Shown piece after piece: positions 1 through 13,200 of a DNA stretch of 64,000 nt. The translations under genes were made by a program, and so were the position numbers. Position 1 is the first letter of the stretch. Each line of letters starts with the position of its first letter. The notes beneath the pieces were generated by a model that worked only from the letters and a program-made list of their open reading frames with translations, had not been told where the DNA came from and made no database searches. This DNA is from Earliella scabrosa. Lineage: Eukaryota; Basidiomycota; Agaricomycetes; Polyporales; Polyporaceae. The DNA is taken from positions 682,001 to 746,000 of the forward strand of contig JABYQQ010000004.1 of the NCBI GenBank assembly GCA_022605405.1, read 5' to 3'.

Positions 1-1834
1 AGGAAGGAGCACTGAACGCACCTTGGGATCGAGGTATGTAGTATCGAGGTAAACGTGGTCGATACGCTTGCCCTTCACCGCGGGGTGTAGAACGTGTTGG
101 GGACACGCACGGAAGTCACCGCAGTGGAGGTACCTGAATACCTTCGCCGAACCGACGTGGGGAGACTTGTATGCGCTGTCGCCCGCATTGATCGTCTGCT
201 TCCCTTCGAACAGGAAGAGGCACGAGCCAGGACCTAGGGGCGTGTGTGAGTTTGGCCACCACAGCAGGTGTCGACTCTCACGTACAATGGTTTGCCTCGA
301 TGAGCGTGACTTCAACTCCGCCCGTGTTCGGGATCGTAGTTGCTAGATCCATAGGCAGTGGATGCACCCACCTCGGGTCGACGCCAAGCATGTGTATGAT
401 GAGATTGGCGGTTCCTTGTGAGCAGTATATAGGACCACTGTCCCACTTCGCAGATAGGTTGGTGTAATGATCGGAGTGTGCATGTCTGTGAGTGATCAGT
501 CAGAGGGTTGATACTTCGACGGCGGAGGACAAGTGTATTGGACTTACGTGAGGAAATATGCAGTGACGTTGGGGATCGTTCCATAACGGAAGGCGTCCAC
601 GGCAATGGGCATGCCCTGCATGACTTTATAGAACGGGGCCTTCCGCCGACCGCCGTTCGCCTTCGTCGGTCTGAAGTTCCTGTCTTCGACCACTGACGCC
701 TCTTTCCACGCTTCATTCTCCTTATATGAACTCATGAGCGTGGAAAATATGTTCGCGTCGCCCGATTCTTTCTTCACCACGGGTGTCGAAGTATCCGCAC
801 CGGGACTTGGCAGAGTAGGTGGTCGAAGAGACGACAAGGGACGCAGAGGTTTAGTAGCTGACGAGCTAGATGGTTCAGCGGTAACAGTGGTGTTCTGAGG
901 TGTGTCGGGGGCTGCATTCAGACATTGGTCTACATGGGCGTGAATCTCCTGTGCAGAAATCAGGCACCCCTGACCCCAACGGATGTGGGCATGGAAGACG
1001 AACCGCAGCGTTGAACCCAGCAAGCTCCTTCTCGCATATTGGACAGGTCTCCACGGGCTGTTCTTCCGCGGTTGAAGGTATATCATCGTCTAATGTGAGG
1101 TCAATATCAACCGTCTGCGTGTCTTCAATCTTGACCTGAGATTCGACGTCTAGAAGCTCCATCTCGTCGTCGCCCATGTCCCAGTCGCTGTCTCCAGCTA
1201 TATCTTCTTCAAGGGATCCATTCGGGTTGTGCGTTATGGCACCTTCGGATGCACCGTCGTGCGAGCAATCAGGGAGACCAGACGGTCCACTCACAGGCGG
1301 TACCGGCATTACAGGATGCTCTGGGGCTAGGGAAGCGAGCATGTCAGGAAACCCAAAAGGTGACGGCTCTCTGCTGCCATTATCGTTGCATGCTGGAAGT
1401 ACTGAAGTAACAGACCCCATTGAGAGGGCTTGGGTGATGTTGGGCTCGCTTTTGACAATCGGGCCTGGGACCCTTCCATCAGCCCGACAACCCTTCGAAG
1501 AGGAGCAGACAGGCGCACTCAGGTCTCCCAAGACAGTAGTCTCAGACCCGGACTCCGCCTTGCTAGATGTTCCAGGTGCGCTGTGGATCGCATGGGTAGC
1601 CGTCGCGGTCGGTACAGGCTTAGGGGCGGGTCGGACGGGGGTCACTTCGACGACATCGTCGTCAGAGTCAATCACTATGACTTCCTCCGAAGGTTCGTGC
1701 TTGACTGTAGGCTTGTGATGCACAGTCTTGACTCGCGGTTTCTTCGTATCGCGCACGCTGGATGTAGATGAACCTTTCCCGAAGAAGTCGAGGAGAGTCG
1801 AGGACTGCGGTGTTGCTTTGCGTTTCCTCGACAT
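1..1834 (-). CDS. PSO2: PSO2/SNM1 DNA crosslink repair nuclease (3' partial)
   Basis: This encodes a metallo-beta-lactamase/beta-CASP 5' exonuclease that processes DNA interstrand crosslinks in the nucleus. I chose the start at 1834 (MSRKRKA) because it is followed at once by SSTLLDFF, which resembles a PCNA-binding PIP box. A long acidic, disordered region follows, then a UBZ4 ubiquitin-binding zinc finger (CPIC, ending HAHVDQC). The finger is split by an intron at about 949-1003. Next come the SNM1 signature PFYKVMQGMPIAVDAF and the catalytic motif HAHSDH. That motif is interrupted by an intron at about 487-545, with the join falling inside the preceding Thr codon. EANHCPGS is also split, by an intron near 241-291, and HCGDFRACP follows. 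The gene runs off the left edge shortly after VYLDTTYLDPK, so the C-terminal DRMBL region is not seen. It is divergent from RPS4. The family call is firm; the exact splice sites are by eye. Confidence 0.93.
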
Positions 1835-2156
1835 TATGCGGGTGGAAGGCAGCTTGACAATTGTTCGAGCGAGCAATAGATTAGGACATAAGTCAGAGCA
1901 TGACGGCGTAAGGTGAGTAGGCAACGATCGCCTAGACGTGGCACAAGACTGCAAAACGCGTCATAAATCCAAGTCAATCGCGGTACCGTCAGGGGCGCTT
2001 ACAGCGTGTCAGCGCCCAAAGTCTGGCTCCGCTCAACTCCGACTGATGGCAGCTCGGCAGTCCCCGCCCCAGTGAACGCTATCCAAGTTTTGGAACCGCT
2101 GCACCAGCAATCGAGGCCGTCGCCGCCGTCAACGTCAAGACCCGAAGACTTCCAAC
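1835..2156. promoter_or_regulatory. Divergent promoter region PSO2/RPS4
   Basis: These 322 bases separate the head-to-head starts of PSO2 (minus) and RPS4 (plus), so the region must hold both promoters and 5' leaders. I see no clear TATA box. Position and orientation are read directly; the shared regulatory role is inferred. Confidence 0.6.
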
Positions 2157-3308
2157 ATGGTCAGTATGCTGCTGTACGTCGCCAGACTCGTCCGTGAAGA
2201 ACCTGTGAAGGAATGGGTGCATAGCGCGCTCTGGGAGGGATGGATGCTGGACTCGGTCTCTGGATGAACTTCGCACTTGCTCGGACGACTCTGGCGACCT
2301 CTTCCCCTACGAGCCAATGCTGACCCACTTTCTGCACACTCCCTAGGCCCGAGGACCCAAAAAGCATTTGAAGCGTCTCGCTGCGCCGTCCTCATGGATG
2401 CTGGACAAGCTTAGCGGTACCTACGTGCGTATATCTCGAATCTACAGTATCCACATCTTTTCAAAGCGTCGGACTATGCGTAGGCTCCTCGTCCATCCCC
2501 CGGCCCCCACAAGCTCCGTGAATCTCTTCCCCTCACCATCTTCCTCCGCAACCGCCTCAAGTATGCCTTGACCGGCAAGGAGGTTCTGTCGATTGTCATG
2601 CAGCGCTTGATTAAGGTCGACGGCAAGGTCCGGACTGACCCTACTTACCCCACCGGTTTCATGGGTGAGTTCTGCACTTTTTCATCTCTAGCAATGTCCG
2701 TATTTATGTCAATATGTAGACGTCATCACGATTGAGAAGTCCGGCGAACACTTCCGTCTGCTTTACGACGTCAAGGGTCGTTTCACGATCCACCGCATCA
2801 CTCCTGAGGAGGCGACCTACAAGCTCCTCAAGGTCCGCAAGGTCGCTATTGGTAGCAAGGGTGTTCCCCATATCGTCACCCACGACGGTCGCACCATCCG
2901 TTACCCCGATCCCCTCATCAAGGTCAACGACACTGTTCGTTTCGACCTTGACCAGGGCAAGATCACCGACTTCGTCAAGTTCGACACTGGCAACCTCGTC
3001 TTCATCACCGGTGGTCGTAACAGGGGTCGTTGCGGTGTGATCACGCACCGTGAGAAGCACGTCGGTGGCTTCGACATTGTTCACGTCAAGGATTCCCTGG
3101 AGAGGACGTTCGCGACGCGGTACGTTTCTTGGATGCGAATGGCTAGGCGAGAATTGTGCTGACTTGTCACTTGTGCTCCAGGATCTCCAACATCTTCGTC
3201 ATTGGCGAGGGCACGAAGTCTTGGGTATCGCTCCCGAAGGGCAAGGGTATCAAGCTCACTATCGCTGAGGAGCGTGATGTCAGGAGGAGACGGGCCGCCG
3301 ATCAGTAG
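2157..3308 (+). CDS. RPS4: 40S ribosomal protein S4
   Basis: This is a structural protein of the small ribosomal subunit. The start ATG is a one-codon exon at 2157-2159, followed by a 187-bp intron (2160-2346). The protein then continues [19 protein letters not shown]. Three more introns lie at 2425-2483, 2665-2719 and 3120-3181. Joining the exons gives exactly 263 codons including stop, the normal family length. The S4-type RNA-binding region covers [15 protein letters not shown], and the C-terminal KOW-like region holds [16 protein letters not shown]. The end [10 protein letters not shown] is typical. A one-codon first exon with a long first intron is common in fungal ribosomal protein genes and often carries regulatory signals. 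It lies 460 bp upstream of the TFIP11 gene on the same strand. Confidence 0.97.
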
Positions 3309-3768
3309 ACGGGTCTGTATCGTGTTGCTGCTATGTTTACACCCACCACCTATCCACGCATGCCCATGCGCCTGTTTGTATGCCACTAGTACGCCACCAA
3401 AATATCCGCATGCATGACCGATGTATTATGATCCGCTGGTCTTGAGATTCCCTCGAGGTTGCAACCGTCATTCGTACATGCCCCGCAAATGTCGGTGAGG
3501 GTCGTAAGCACGTGGACTGAGGATTTCTCGATATCCCGTGCGTCTTCTTCGAGCTATACGAGCCATGTTCAAACGTGGATTTCTCGATACTCATCTGTGG
3601 TTGGGGACGGTGGGATGTTTGTAGGCTCCTTGAGTTTCCTCCGTGGTCGCCATGCGTCATCATGGGCGCTTCACGGAAAGCTGGTGCAGGCGCCAGTGGT
3701 GGCAATTGCACTTCTCAATTCGACTGCTATCTCGAGTCCTTGCTCTTCGGGGTCTCTGCACCACTGAC
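3309..3768. other. Intergenic region RPS4-TFIP11
   Basis: This holds the RPS4 3' region and the promoter of the next gene. I see no gene. Reading frames crossing it have no recognisable protein content, and I choose the next start at the conserved MGRRKR rather than further upstream. Confidence 0.5.
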
Positions 3769-6700
3769 ATGGGTCGAAGGAAACGGCAACTACTTGAAGA
3801 CGACGACTCTGACTCATCTCCTGTTTCTGACGTTGATGGCCCCCATTTCGACGACAATGACCCCGACGCTCGTGCCGAACGCGAGCTGTTTGAGAACCCT
3901 TACAAGAGGAAGCGAAGGCGCAAAAACGCGAAGGAGGATGCGATTTATGGCGTATTTGGGAGCGAAGACGATGAGGAGGACGAGCGGGTAGAGAGGCGCA
4001 AGGCTAGGACTCGCGCGAAGGCACCTGCCTTCGTCTCGTCGGGTGCGAAGGTGACGTTGGATGAGGACGTACCGATGCAGGACCAGAACGAGGAAGACGG
4101 CGACGATTCCAACGACGATCCGAGCAGCGACGAGGATGAGGACGAAGATATGGGCAAGGCTGAACCTCCAGAATCCGCACCATCTAAACCAGCTTCGCCG
4201 AGGGTACGCGAGGAAGAGGAGGAGGAGGCGCGGCCACGATTCGGAGGTCTTGGTCTAGGAGCGAGAAGAGGAGGGATAGGCTCGTCAAATGCTGGCGTCG
4301 GGAGTTCCTCTGCGACACCAATGTTTTCCAAGGGTGGCATCGGAAGTTCCTCTACCGCGACACCAATGTTTTCCAAGGGCGGCATTGGAAGTTCCCGGGT
4401 CACCGCAGAACCCGCCACCTCTGCACCTCCTTCAGCGTCCGCCTCCCCATCTCCCGCGCCCGCCTCTGGAGACGATCTACCTTCGACATTTCCTACGGCA
4501 TTCGGAGCAGCTCGTCCGCAGCGTTCCTTCCTGCGCCAGAATGATAGCAGCACGGGCACACCTCGTTCCTCGACTCCCCTCTCCTCGGCCGAGCATGCCC
4601 ACTTCAGCAAGATATCCGGGACGTTCGGCGCGCGTATGCTTGCGAAGATGGGATGGCAGGCAGGCCGAGGTTTGGGTGCAGCAGGCGAGGGTATCGCGAC
4701 GCCCGTAGAGAGCAAGCTGCGTCCTAAAGGTATGGGTCTCGCCTTTAAGGGCTTCAAAGAAAAGACCGAGCAGTCCAAGGCCGAGGCGCGCCGGCGGGGC
4801 GAAATTGTCAGTGACGACGAGGAAGAGTCGAAGGCGACCGCACGGAAAGCCCGCAAAGCCGCGAAGGCCCATGAAGCACGGACAGAGGCTTGGAAGAAGC
4901 CCAAGAAGACGAAGACCCGCGTCGAGCATAAGACGTATGAGGAGATCATCGCGGAGGCGGGTCAGGAGACTTCTCAAGCTGGTGTCGGGCCCATCATCGA
5001 TGCCACTGGCGCAACGGTGAGTAGCCTCACATACTAAAACCATGCTAGGACTCTGACGATGGGTCCACGATAGCTGAGGGAAGTGTCCTCGCTAGCGGAT
5101 GTGTCGATGGCGTCTTGGACGCCTTCGACCGACCCCATGCGTCTACCGGAGATTCGTCACAACCTCCGCCTAATCACGGAGTCTTGTCGTACAGACCTAG
5201 ACGGTCTCGCTCGGGAAGCACGGGCTCTCGAAGAACGTAAGAAGTGGATTCGCGCAGAGGACGCTCGGTTGCGCAAACAGGTCGACGAGGAGGCAGATCG
5301 TGAGTGTCGTAGTGCATGGTCGATCAATACACATACTGACGACGCTGTAGTCATTGCACGCATGCAGCAGATGAATATCGTCGTGGATGAGATCAACACC
5401 CAGGCCCGCGAAGCTGCGTCCATGTATGAGGCGTCGTTGGAGCCTTTCTCCGTTGGGTTCGACAAGCTGCTCGGGCAGTATGCGAAAGAATTTGACCGAT
5501 ACCGTCTGGACGAGGTTGTCGTCGCTGCCATCGCCCCAGTAGTACGTACAACCACTCTTGCATATACGACAGTGCTGACTACGCTTTGCAGATCCGCCGA
5601 ATGCTCGCTCAATGGCAGCCTTTAGAGGATCCTACCGCGTTCACCGCTAGTTTCCGTGCTTGGCGGCGGGTATTGAAGATGGCCGCTGCCGAGGAGAAGC
5701 CGCAGAATCAGGTACAAGTTTATGGTAACAGTACCGTTGTATCTGCATCAGTGGTCGAGTACGTTCATCGTCGTAGCTACTTTGGTCTGCGGTTATACTC
5801 ACTAGTCTGCCTTTCAGGGCGAAGCCCATGACACCGTACGAGAGTCTCCTGTGGAACACATGGCTACCTCGTGTGCGCTCCTCGTTGAACAACGACTGGT
5901 CTCCCGAAGACCCGACGCCAGCCGTCCGGCTTTACGAAGCTTGGTCGCCTTTCCTGCCGCCGTTCATACGCGACAACTTCTTTGACCAACTCGTGCTGCC
6001 GAAGGTGCATAAGGCGGTCGGCGACTGGAATCCACGGAAGAGCAAAGTCGCCCTGCAGACACTTGTCTTCCCCTGGCTGCCTCATGTCGGTCTTCGACTT
6101 GAAGAGGTACTCGGCGATGCTAGGCGGAAGGTCAAGAGCGTGCTCAGGGCTTGGACGACTTCAGATGCGATTCCACAAGATCTCGAAGTGTGGAAGGACG
6201 TAAGTTTCTTATCTCTCTTACATGACTCGCGAGCGTGCGCTGACCGCAAATCACAGGTATTTGACGTCGGCGACTGGGACACCATGCTACTCAAGTATGT
6301 CGTGCCCAAGCTCGGCTCGCGACTTCGGGACGACTTCCGCGTCAACCCTCGTCAGCAGGACATGCAGCCGCTGCAGGACGTCATGTCGTGGGAGCAAATT
6401 CTGCGTCCATCTATTCTCTCGCAGTTGCTCGAGAAGGAGTTCTTCCCGAAGTGGCTGGACGTGTTGCACATTTGGCTCATCCAGCCGAACCCGAGCTTCG
6501 AAGAGGTCTCGCGGTGGTACTCCTTCTGGAAGGGATCGTTCTCGGAGAACATGCAGAGCATGCCCGGCATCGCCCAGGGGTTCACGAGGGGGCTGCAGCT
6601 GATGAACAAGGCATTGGAGCTGGGACCCGACGCTCCGACGCAACTGCCCCGCCCCGACCACAGCGTGCCGCTCTCAGCTGGCGCGACGCCTGTGGCCGCT

Positions 6701-6976
6701 CCCAAGCCGAAGGAGAAGGCCCGGCCAGCGCGTACGCAAGAGATCACGTTCCGTTCGATCGTGGAGGAGTACGCGTCGTCGCACAACCTGCTGTTCATGC
6801 CGACAGGGAAGGCACACGAGAAGTCGCGGATGCCGTTGTACCGAGTGTCGCCCAGCACGGACGGGAAGGGTGGAGTGCTTGTGTATATCCTGGACGATGC
6901 TGTATGGGCTCCCGATGCCAACGGGGAGTATCGGGCGATCACGCTGGAGGACATGGTGCTGAGGGCGACCAAGTAG
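3769..6976 (+). CDS. TFIP11/Ntr1 G-patch spliceosome disassembly factor
   Basis: This is the homologue of tuftelin-interacting protein 11 (yeast Spp382/Ntr1). The family recruits and activates the DEAH helicase Prp43 to take apart intron-lariat spliceosomes. The start MGRRKRQLLEDDD is followed by an acidic/basic N-terminal region, then a glycine-serine stretch with a near-perfect repeated block (4300-4400). The G-patch comes next, with the core GTFGARMLAKMGWQAGRGLG at about 4618-4680. The C-terminal GCFC-type region includes LLWNTWLP, WNPRKSKVALQTLVFPWLP and FFPKWLDVLHIWL. It ends with a conserved NLLFMP block and the stop at 6974-6976. Introns lie near 5019-5073, 5294-5350, 5541-5591, 5760-5819 and 6200-6256; joins keep the frame. 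The length, about 950-970 residues, is somewhat above the human protein because of the disordered N-terminal half. Confidence 0.95.
4290..4396 (+). repeat. In-frame tandem repeat inside TFIP11
   Basis: A unit of about 48-54 bases encoding roughly SSSTATPMFSKGGIG is repeated twice in tandem, with a shorter third partial copy before it. It lies in the disordered stretch before the G-patch. It is read directly from near-identical DNA, so it is recent or kept homogeneous by slippage. Confidence 0.8.
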
Positions 6977-7258
6977 GGACTTTCGGAGCAGGTACTCTCG
7001 TTTAGCCGTTAGTATCCTTTTGTAATGCTTGTGTTATGACTCGTTGTAATGTCGCTACTTACAGGCGCCTTGGATCATCGTTAATCAGAATGGTAATGCC
7101 GGGTACAGCCGCTGAGTAATTGGGGCGGAGCCGCAAAGAGGGTAAGGTGCGGAAAAGGACGTGTGGCAACAAGTCGTTTACGCTGTTGACCACATTCTTG
7201 GACTCGCTTCACTCGATAGCCTACTCAGAGGGGATCGATGGCTCGCTGCATACACTAA

Positions 7259-10200
7259 ATGGACTCTACCCAGCCCCAAGCAGCGACTAGTAGCAGCAGT
7301 CCACATCCCGCGCACACCGAAGAGCCATCTCAGCCAGGATCCTCCGAGCCCAAGGTTCTGCGCACGAGCGCACGAGTCAAGGCCGCGAAACAGAAGGAGA
7401 AGCAGACGCAACGCACCCAGAACGACACCCCGCAACTAGCAGCATCGTCCTCGACCAAACGCTCCCGCGACAACAAGGGGAAGGGGAAGGAAATCGCTGA
7501 CGAAGCCCGAGTGAACAAGCGGTGCGTAACCGTCGGTGTGGGCTCCAGTCCTGAGCTTATTTTGCACTGCAGCACCCGCCGTTCTACTCTTCCCGCATCC
7601 TCTGCTCTCACTATCAACGAACCGCCGAAGGACAACAAGGGCAAGAAACGTGCAGCACCAGAAGACAACTCCGACGACGACGACACCCCTACCACATCCG
7701 CATCGAAGAAGCTGCGCCGCGCCACCAGTGCTTATTCTCTGAGACCTAGAGGAGAACATCAGACAACATCTGACATGACCCGGAAGACTCGGTGAGTGAC
7801 GGATGCATATAGTGCATCGTCTCCGTCCTGTGCTAAGGGCACCCGCTCCAGAGCCACATCAGGCAAGACCAAGGTAGCCGCAAAGAACAAAGCAATGATG
7901 TCGGCAGCGGGTTCATCTCGCGTTGGTGACGAGGACGTGGACATGGTCGACGTTGAGTGCACTCGCGACGATGGTGAGCGCCAGGAGGACAGGCACTCCG
8001 ATGATGATAACGACGACATGGGAGATGATGGTGGCGGCGGGGATGAGGACGATGAGGAAGATGAAGCAGAACGAGATCTCGCCCGCGCCCTCGGTGCTGC
8101 CGCAAATGAGCCCTCCGCCATGTCCATCTTCGGCGACTACCGTCAACTCGGGTCCTATATGATGGGTATATCCGGAAGACTCAAGACGATGCTCAACAAC
8201 ATCAAGCCCACCGCAGACCCCACAACCCGACTGTTGACATTGCAAGAACTCAGTGAGTTGCTTAGTATCAGCACTGAGGACACCCTCGCCGGCTCGTTCC
8301 AGGTGGAAGCCTTCATTCGCGAGCTCGTGAAGATTCTAGGCGGATCTGGTAACACCGAAGAGGATGGTGACGACGACGATGCGGCGGAGCAGGATGAGGA
8401 CGCGGCACTCGCAGCCGCCCTGGCGCTCAGCGCCGGCGGAGGCGGGGCATACCAAGGTGACGAGAATCTGGAGGCTCAAGTGCTGGCCTGCAGATGTCTT
8501 GCGAACTTGATGGAAGCTCTCCCTGGGGTCGCACACACCGTTGTGTACCATGGCGCGATCCCCGTTCTTTGCAGCAAATTGATCGAGATCTCCTATATTG
8601 ATCTGGCAGAGCAAACCTTGAGCGTATGTATCGCATTTCCTCCAAATGATGTTCCGTACTCACTTGTACGATAGACACTAGAGAAGATTTCAGAAGAATT
8701 CCCTAGCTCCATCGTGCGAGAAGGCGGTCTTGCCGCGTTGCTGAACTACCTCGACTTCTTCTCTATCGCTGTCCAACGGACGGCCCTCCAAGCAGCCTCA
8801 AACTGTTGTCGCAACGTCTCCACCGAACACTTCCCCATGATTCGCGGCGTTTGGCCTATCATCCGCAATTGTCTCGGATACTCTGACCAACGACTAGTTG
8901 AATACGCCTGTCTATGCGTCATCCGCATCATCGACTCATACTACCGTTCCTCCCCCGAGAGTCTCGAGGCGCTAGTTGACATCGACTTGATCCGTGCCAT
9001 CAACATGCTTCTGTCCCCTGCCGGCGGCTCTCCTCTCATCGCTGCTAGCACATTCACTCTCCTCCTTCGAGCTTTGGCAACGTCTGCGCGTGTGAGTCCC
9101 AAGGTGACCCTCGTTCTGCTGGAGGCTGGCATCGTCGATACGCTCTACCAAATCTTGACAGGCGTCTTGCCGCCTGCTTCAGATGGCGGTAATGAACAGG
9201 GCGATGCAGACGGCGGTCAGGGACTAGGCGGTGGTCTTGCCGACATGACTGTGATGGAGAATCTCGCGCACCGTCCGAAGGATCAGGTCGAAGAAGCACT
9301 CAGCTTAGTCTCAGAGTTGATGCCTCCGATGCCCAAAGGTGAGCATCTGCGTCTTCGCTTGGTCTTGGATCACTGATGACCTTGTCGTAGACGGAGTCTT
9401 TGATCACAAAGGCTACACCGAGAAGGCGCTCAACAAGATGATCAAGACTAAAGCGAAGGCAGACCGTGCTGCCGCACGTCAAGCTGCTGCCGCTGCCGCT
9501 CAAAGTGCCCCATCGGGTTCTACGGCTATTGCCAGTGGCTCCGACGCCGCACCCGCACCCAATGACGAGAACCAAGCGTCTGAGCCGATGTCGGTAGATC
9601 CTCAAGCCGTCCAGGAGGCAGAAGAGGCGCTACCACAACTTCAGAAGGAGCCGGCTGCCCCAGATCGTACGGAGCTTCTGCGTTCTAAACCCGAGGTCGT
9701 CGGGCGATTCTTGCATCTCATGGTCCCCATCCTCGTCGATGTATACGCTGCGAGTGTCATCACCCCCGTCCGCATCAAGACCCTTACTGGCCTGCTGAAG
9801 GCGGTCAGCTTCCTCGACGGCGAGGAGCTGAAGCAAGTCTTTACGGTACGCATCTATCTTACGAGTGCCATTGAGGTTCCTTACCTAATTGCTTGGTGTC
9901 AGTTTGTGCCTGTCGCCAGCTTTGCTTCTTCCATCCTGTCATCAAAGGACCATCCGACCCTCGTTATCGGCGCTCTTCAGCTCGTGGAACTTCTCCTCGT
10001 CAAGGTGCCGGCTGAATACAAGCCAGTCTTCCGCAGAGAAGGAGTGTTCCACGAAATCGAGTCGTTAGCATCGCGCACGGTCGTAACGTCCAAGTCGAAG
10101 GACAAGGACAGGAACACCGATGTCTCGGAAGCGCCTTCTCCAGGTGATACAGGGGTGCCTACTGCGGTTCCAATCCCTATCTCCGTTATCGCCGCTATAC

Positions 10201-13200
10201 CTGGGTACAAGAAGCTATCCTCCTTGTCCATCGAGCCTGATGACGCTATCACACTGCGAGCTCGTGTCATCAAGTTCAAGTACCTCGCAACCGACGACGC
10301 CTCTGGCAATGACGACGTGTTCACCACGCTCCGGCGGTTGGTGGAGCGCATCACCGATACGACGGCGTCTGAGAAGGACTTGACCGTTGCCCTTGGAGAG
10401 CTCGCTACCTTGTTCGGCCATCAACATACGTCTGTCTCGAGTTTCGAACTCTTGCAAAGCGGAGTCATCGATGGTCTGCTACAGTTCTTCGCGGACCAAG
10501 ATCGAGTCGGTAAGCACCTAACGTCTTCTTCATCTTCGTCTTGTGCTTACTCCGCTCCAGTCCCGCTCGCTCGCCGTCAGGAGCTGTTCTTTTCCGCGTT
10601 CACCGCTAGGAAAACCAAGGGCTCAGGTGGACAGACGCCGTTCGGCGTGTTCGTCAAGAAGCTGCAAGAGAGTCTGACCAGGATGGAGTCCTTCGAGGTT
10701 GTCAGTGTAGCCCAAAGTGGGGATGGTAAGTTCCCGGACCGCGCGTCGCGACCATGTGTGCTAATTCAACTCCCAGATTCAAAGCGCAGTTCTCCATCAC
10801 TTCTCGCTCGGCAGCTGCGTCTTCGTCTCGTCGCCGCCGAAGACTCTGATATACCTCGGAACCTCAGCAACATCGTCGTCTCCATCCACGCTATCGCTAC
10901 TTTCCAAGCGTTGCACGACTATCTCCGACCGCGGGTCTCAGGGCTGTTGTCCAGTACATCAAGGTTATCTGGAATGCTCGCTGCACTCGCCGCGTCCGGT
11001 CTTGCACCTCCTTCCTCTCGGTTTGGGCTTCCCGAAATCACCTCCAGGGCAGCGGCTCCCGAGAGTAGCGGCGCTGCGTCTTCGTCAGCGAGTGGGACTG
11101 GCGTCAATCGGCGACGAAGCCTGCGCCTCAGCGCGAAGAAGACTTCGACTGCAGGGGACACCGGCACTGAGCCACCTCAGTCCGCAGCAAGCACGACAGG
11201 AGAAAGCACTGCCCCAGCGCCGTCCGAGCCCGCTGAGAGCGAAGCGCCAGAACCCGCCCCCAGCGAGACCGTCGTCAACGACGACGAGTTTGCTGCTGAC
11301 TTCACGGACGACGAGGTCGATGTCGACGCTGAGGTTTGTCTGATAAGTCACTGTCGCTAGCAATACTGATGCAGTCATCTCAGGTGATCGAAGAGGACGA
11401 TGATCTTGACAACTCCATGGCCGACAAGACCATCAATGTCTCGGTCGGTGAAGGTAAGGTTGAGTCCATCAGCATGATTACACATATTGATCATCGTCGT
11501 AGATGGGTCCAAGGTGGAGGCACAGACCCCAGACGGCACTCACGTCCCAACACCAGGCCGTGGACCGTCAACTTCAGCAACCCCTCGCACATCTACGCCC
11601 AAGACGTCTTACGCTGCCGCACTCAAGGCCAAACCGAGCGACTGGCATCTCGAATTCTTCATGGATGACCACAAGCTCCCGCTCGACCTCACCATCTATG
11701 GCGCAATCCACCAGCATGAAATGCGAAAGCACCGGGCGTCCGGCTCTCCGTTCGTACCTAGCATGATCTGGCAAGGCGTTTACAGCATCAAATTCAAGAA
11801 GGTCCCTGGTCCTCTTCCTTCCAGCGACGGTAGGAACATCCTTGCCCTCCTCGCACGTACTTCTCAACATGATTTTGCTGCATCTGTAGCCCGTGGCGAC
11901 GAAACTGGGTCGAGGAGTCGTTCGCCAACTCCGTCTTTGTCGTCGCTTCCCGAGGATGCCCCCCATGCGAAGATCTTGCGCGTGCTCCGGGTATTGCATA
12001 AGCTCAACGCTCAGGAGAGTGAACGCTTGACCCCGGCCAAGCGAATTCTTGCACCCTCCGCATTCGTGAACAACAAGCTTACTGCCAAGCTCACGCGACA
12101 ACTAGAAGAGCCCATGATTGTCGCCAGGTAAGTCGAAGTGATGTCACACAGGTCTGCGAGCTGACGATCTCTGGTTTGACCAGTTCATGTTTACCTGACT
12201 GGGCCCTCGACCTCCCGCAACACTTCCCGTTCCTCTTCCCATTCGCCACCCGCTACAACTTCCTCCAGTCGACCTCCTTCGGTTACGCCCGTCTCATCCT
12301 CAAGTGGCAGAGTCAGCAACAGAACCGTGGTCAAGACAACTCGCGACGAGACGATGGTGTTGGGTTCCTCGGTCGCCTGCAGCGGCAGAAGGTCCGGATC
12401 TCGCGCAAGCACATCCTCGAGTCTGCCGTCAAAGTCTTCGAGCTCTACGGGTCATCCTCATCGATTCTGGAGGTCGAGTACTTCGAGGAGGTCGGTACCG
12501 GTCTCGGGCCAACGCTCGAGTTCTACTCTCTTGTTTCCAAGGAGTTCGCGCGAAGAGACTTGAAGATTTGGCGAGACGCGGATCCGACTATGCCTGGAGC
12601 GCACGTGCACCACCCGCTCGGCTTGTTCCCTGCACCTATCAGTCCGGACGATATTGCGAAGGATGGAGTCCAGTCAGTACACTCTCTAATCTATGCATTG
12701 TGCATCGATGCTCACCTCGCTCCTAGGAAGCGCACGCATATCATTAGGGTCATAGGACAGTTCGTTGCGAAGGCCATGCTGGACTCCCGCATCATCGATC
12801 TTTCATTCAACAAGATCTTCTTGAAGCTTGTCCTGGGTGAAGACGTACCTCTCACGATCGACACTCTCAAGGTTAGTGTTGTATGGTCGTGCTCCATTAT
12901 TACGAGTCGCTTAAAGCTTTTACAGCGCGTCGATCCTGAGCTGGCAGCTTCACTTGTGAAGATCCAAAATCTTGCTGCCGCGAAGACTCAAAATGAGAAG
13001 GTAGTCAGCAATTCGTTCGTCGTTTCACCTGCTCATTATCTGACATTGCTTTTCAGCTTCGTCGCAAGTTGGCAGCGCTCGAGGAGGTCCCAGACGTCAA
13101 CATGGAGGACCTTGGCCTTGACTTCACTGTGCCTGGATACGATATCGAGCTGAAGGTAACGTTGATGGCCCTTCCTAACGTGTTTTCCCCGCGTCCTGAT

